The position numbers and the translations under genes were made by a program. Positions 62,607 to 64,000 of a stretch of DNA of 64,000 nucleotides are shown here, in pieces. Positions within the stretch are counted from its first letter, which is position 1, and the number at the start of each line of letters is the position of its first letter. The DNA lies in assembly GCF_900108455.1 (NCBI RefSeq), contig NZ_FNWS01000004.1, positions 49,633 through 113,632 on the forward strand, written 5' to 3'. The notes under the pieces are model-generated. The model was given only the letters and a program-made list of their open reading frames with translations, was not told where the DNA came from and searched no databases. This DNA is from Fructobacillus pseudoficulneus (GTDB lineage: Bacteria; Bacillota; Bacilli; Lactobacillales; Lactobacillaceae).

Positions 62607-62637
62607 CAAAAAAAACAGTCCGAAGACTGTTTTTTTA
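62607..62637. terminator. Terminator between NagD-like and DUF2075 genes
   Basis: AAAAAAACAGTC, loop CGAA, GACTGTTTTTTT. The original stop of the DUF2075 frame (62637-62635) lies inside its T run. Confidence 0.9.
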
Positions 62638-62820
62638 TTTGCTTAATTCTAATAATCGTTTCCGCAGCGCCGGGTCTGCCGCGGCAATGTACAAACCATG
62701 ACGGCCTCTTTTAGCTAGAATATTTAGGGCATTCAGCATAAAGTCTTGTTTGGCCTGGGCAATCGCTTTAGTGCCCTGCAAATGCGGTGATTTTTTATAA
62801 ATTTCTCGGTGGATGACTTT
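62635..62820 (-). pseudogene. Orphaned C-terminus of the DUF2075 gene
   Basis: 61 codons continue in the same frame directly after the TAG at 62823-62821, reading KVIHREIYKKSPHLQ and then LNALNILAKRGRHGLYIAAAD, PALRKRLLEL, to a TAA. The GLYIYA-D-LR-L-like end is what intact DUF2075 proteins have, so a single nonsense change cut the gene. Confidence 0.75.
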
Positions 62821-63846
62821 CTATGAGATCACCCAAATCCGGTCATGGTCAGCATCGTATTCAAAAGCCGGACTCAACAAAAGACCGACCAAATTTAAGT
62901 CAAAGCCTTGAACAGTATAAATTGAACCAACTTCATTAATCGACTCCGGCCGTTTGGCCCAGGTCAATTCCTGCGGGTCATACTCATCCCAAGGCTGGTC
63001 AAAGCCATCCATCACCACGTGATGCCTGCCGGACTCATCGTGATCAAAGCCAGTCGTTGAAACGACCCGCGCCATCCCGATTTCTCTGTCGACTTGCTTC
63101 AGTTTTGTGAATAAATCATCGGCACGGGCAAAAATTTCCAAATCATAACCCTGCTGTTCCGCTTCACTTGGCAAAGGTAATAATTTACCTTCAGCAAATG
63201 CGTCAATCCATTCCTTTACAGCAACTGGCGCATCCATCCGGTATTGAAAGTCCAAATGAAAGAACTTATGTGGGACATCTTTAACAATTTCGTCCAACAA
63301 TTCCTGGTCCCAATACATCTTACTTTGAATAACCTGGGCAAAGTCAAAGACAACGACTACGACTTTGGCTTGGCGAATCAATTCAGTCAACTGATTATCC
63401 TGTGTAAACTTAATGTATGGTTCTGGTTTCGTCAATAACAAGTGCCCTTCATCAATAAAGAGCACATCAAGATTTTCTCCAGTTTTGTCCAAAGAATTAA
63501 TGATTGATGTCGGACGTTGATAGTCCTTCTTATAGATATTCGAGTACTTGGCCCCCATATCCTGATAAACCTTTAATAACTCGGGATGGTTGACTGTAAA
63601 GGCCGTTTTTAAATTAAAGAAGGGGCTCTGCTTATCGGACTTTCCATCACGAATTGTTTTGAATAATTTCGTTAAAACGACTGACTTGCCAGTCCCTGCT
63701 GCACCTTGAATAATGGCGACATAGTGATCCTTATCTGCCAAGGAATTGACAATATATTCTTGTAACTCATCTAAAACCCGGCTTTGCTCAGCCGAAAAAT
63801 CGGTACGGTCAAAGACGGATAAATTTTTCTCAATATGCTCTTTCAT
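62821..63846 (-). CDS. DUF2075 helicase-like ATPase, truncated by an in-frame stop
   Basis: 341 aa as read; 403 codons before the next stop if the TAG is ignored. P-loop GAAGTGKS (48-55), Walker B LFIDEGH (D132-E133), later LDFQYRMD and the motif-VI-like NEVGSIYTVQGFDLN. This is the DUF2075/Schlafen-like helicase domain family, of unknown role. It ends DRIWVIS, then TAG, and a 61-codon in-frame remainder. Motifs for ATP binding are complete, so a partly functional product is possible. No Shine-Dalgarno is present; a TATACT box lies 6 nt before the ATG, so the transcript would start at about the start codon. Confidence 0.8.
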   Translation of the reverse strand: MKEHIEKNLSVFDRTDFSAEQSRVLDELQEYIVNSLADKDHYVAIIQGAAGTGKSVVLTKLFKTIRDGKSDKQSPFFNLKTAFTVNHPELLKVYQDMGAKYSNIYKKDYQRPTSIINSLDKTGENLDVLFIDEGHLLLTKPEPYIKFTQDNQLTELIRQAKVVVVVFDFAQVIQSKMYWDQELLDEIVKDVPHKFFHLDFQYRMDAPVAVKEWIDAFAEGKLLPLPSEAEQQGYDLEIFARADDLFTKLKQVDREIGMARVVSTTGFDHDESGRHHVVMDGFDQPWDEYDPQELTWAKRPESINEVGSIYTVQGFDLNLVGLLLSPAFEYDADHDRIWVIS

Positions 63847-63852
63847 ATTTTT

Positions 63853-63858
63853 AGTATA
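63853..63858 (-). promoter_or_regulatory. -10 box of the DUF2075 gene next to the start codon
   Basis: TATACT on the minus strand, 6 nt before the ATG. No convincing -35. Confidence 0.4.
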
Positions 63859-63874
63859 ACTGTTTTATAAGGAC

Positions 63875-63906
63875 AAAAAAAGGAAGACAAACGTCTTCCT
63901 TTTTTA
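63875..63906 (-). terminator. Terminator after tRNA-Ile
   Basis: AAAAAAAGGAAGAC, loop, GTCTTCCTTTTTTT, directly 3-prime of the tRNA gene on the minus strand. Confidence 0.85.
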
Positions 63907-63909
63907 TCA

Positions 63910-63983
63910 TGGGCCATCCAGGACTCGAACCTGGGACCTCTGCGTTATCAACACAGCGCTCTAACCAACTGAGCTAATGGCCC
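63910..63983 (-). tRNA. tRNA-Ile (anticodon GAU)
   Basis: 74 nt. Acceptor GGGCCAT pairs with ATGGCCC. D arm AGCTCAGTTGGTTAGAGC, anticodon arm with loop TTGATAA (anticodon GAT), and T arm with GGTTCGAGTCC. Discriminator A; CCA is not encoded. The GAU anticodon reads AUU and AUC codons, the same codons that make up the Ile run of the leader peptide at 38.6 kb. Confidence 0.96.
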
Positions 63984-64000
63984 ATCTCTTCGGCTACTTG

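Noticed and set aside
1..64000. Prophage, insertion sequence or integrated element
   Set aside because: No integrase, transposase, terminal inverted repeats or phage structural genes were seen. The DUF536-like gene alone is not enough to call plasmid origin.

Overview
The window looks like a chromosomal segment of a lactic acid bacterium of the Leuconostoc/Fructobacillus/Weissella/Oenococcus group (Lactobacillaceae). The evidence is a mid-40s GC content by eye, a malolactic mleR-mleA-mleP locus with an AEC-type malate permease, a complete purE-K-C-S-Q-L-F-M-N-H-D operon ending in fhs, LTA synthase, Gram-positive Shine-Dalgarno sites, a T-box leader, and a very large repetitive surface protein with a KxYKxGKxW-like signal region. 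The genus is an inference; no rRNA is present. No prophage, insertion sequence or CRISPR array is visible.

Layout. 1-2.9 kb: GNAT acetyltransferase (cut by the window edge), HD hydrolase, XRE regulator, YagU-like membrane protein and PEBP protein. 2.9-5.9 kb: a coiled-coil protein with a possible tiny upstream ORF, then a MarR regulator divergent from a 2-oxo-acid decarboxylase with two matching operators. 5.9-8.7 kb: signal peptidase I, an unknown small gene, ribokinase, and divergent ribose-5-phosphate isomerase. 8.8-11.5 kb: ThrE-type exporter and two small membrane/secreted proteins. 11.7-16.5 kb: the malolactic locus, where mleP is broken by a 5-bp tandem duplication and mleR is translationally coupled to a TroA-like metal-binding protein. 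16.6-19.3 kb: a secreted Ser/Thr-rich protein and a glutamine-amidotransferase-like hydrolase overlapping an amino-acid permease. 19.3-24.5 kb: an operon of fused substrate-binding protein/permease, ATPase, argG and argH behind a T-box whose specifier reads as CGU (Arg).

24.7-34.5 kb is one ancestral gene for a surface protein of about 3,240 residues (signal region, beta-helix adhesin domain, long helical repeats, LPETR sorting-like tail), now split by a two-base frame change at a short AC repeat. 34.8-37.2 kb is a TetR-controlled ABC exporter. 37.2-40.2 kb holds two paralogous PfoR-like EIIC membrane proteins. Each is preceded by its own promoter, a short translated leader peptide (one with four consecutive Ile codons, one with five Leu codons close together), mutually exclusive hairpins and a terminator. 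This resembles ribosome-mediated attenuation and is the most interesting item here.

40.2-53.6 kb is the purine operon; fhs supplies 10-formyl-THF for PurN and PurH, and rbsK/rpiA elsewhere feed ribose phosphate. 53.7-63.9 kb: ClC channel, CopB-type copper ATPase with a His/Met-rich N-terminus, aquaporin, RluA pseudouridine synthase, LtaS, a NagD-like phosphatase, a DUF2075 helicase-like protein with an in-frame amber codon, and tRNA-Ile(GAU). Three genes carry a disruption (mleP, the giant adhesin, DUF2075), each with a simple local explanation.
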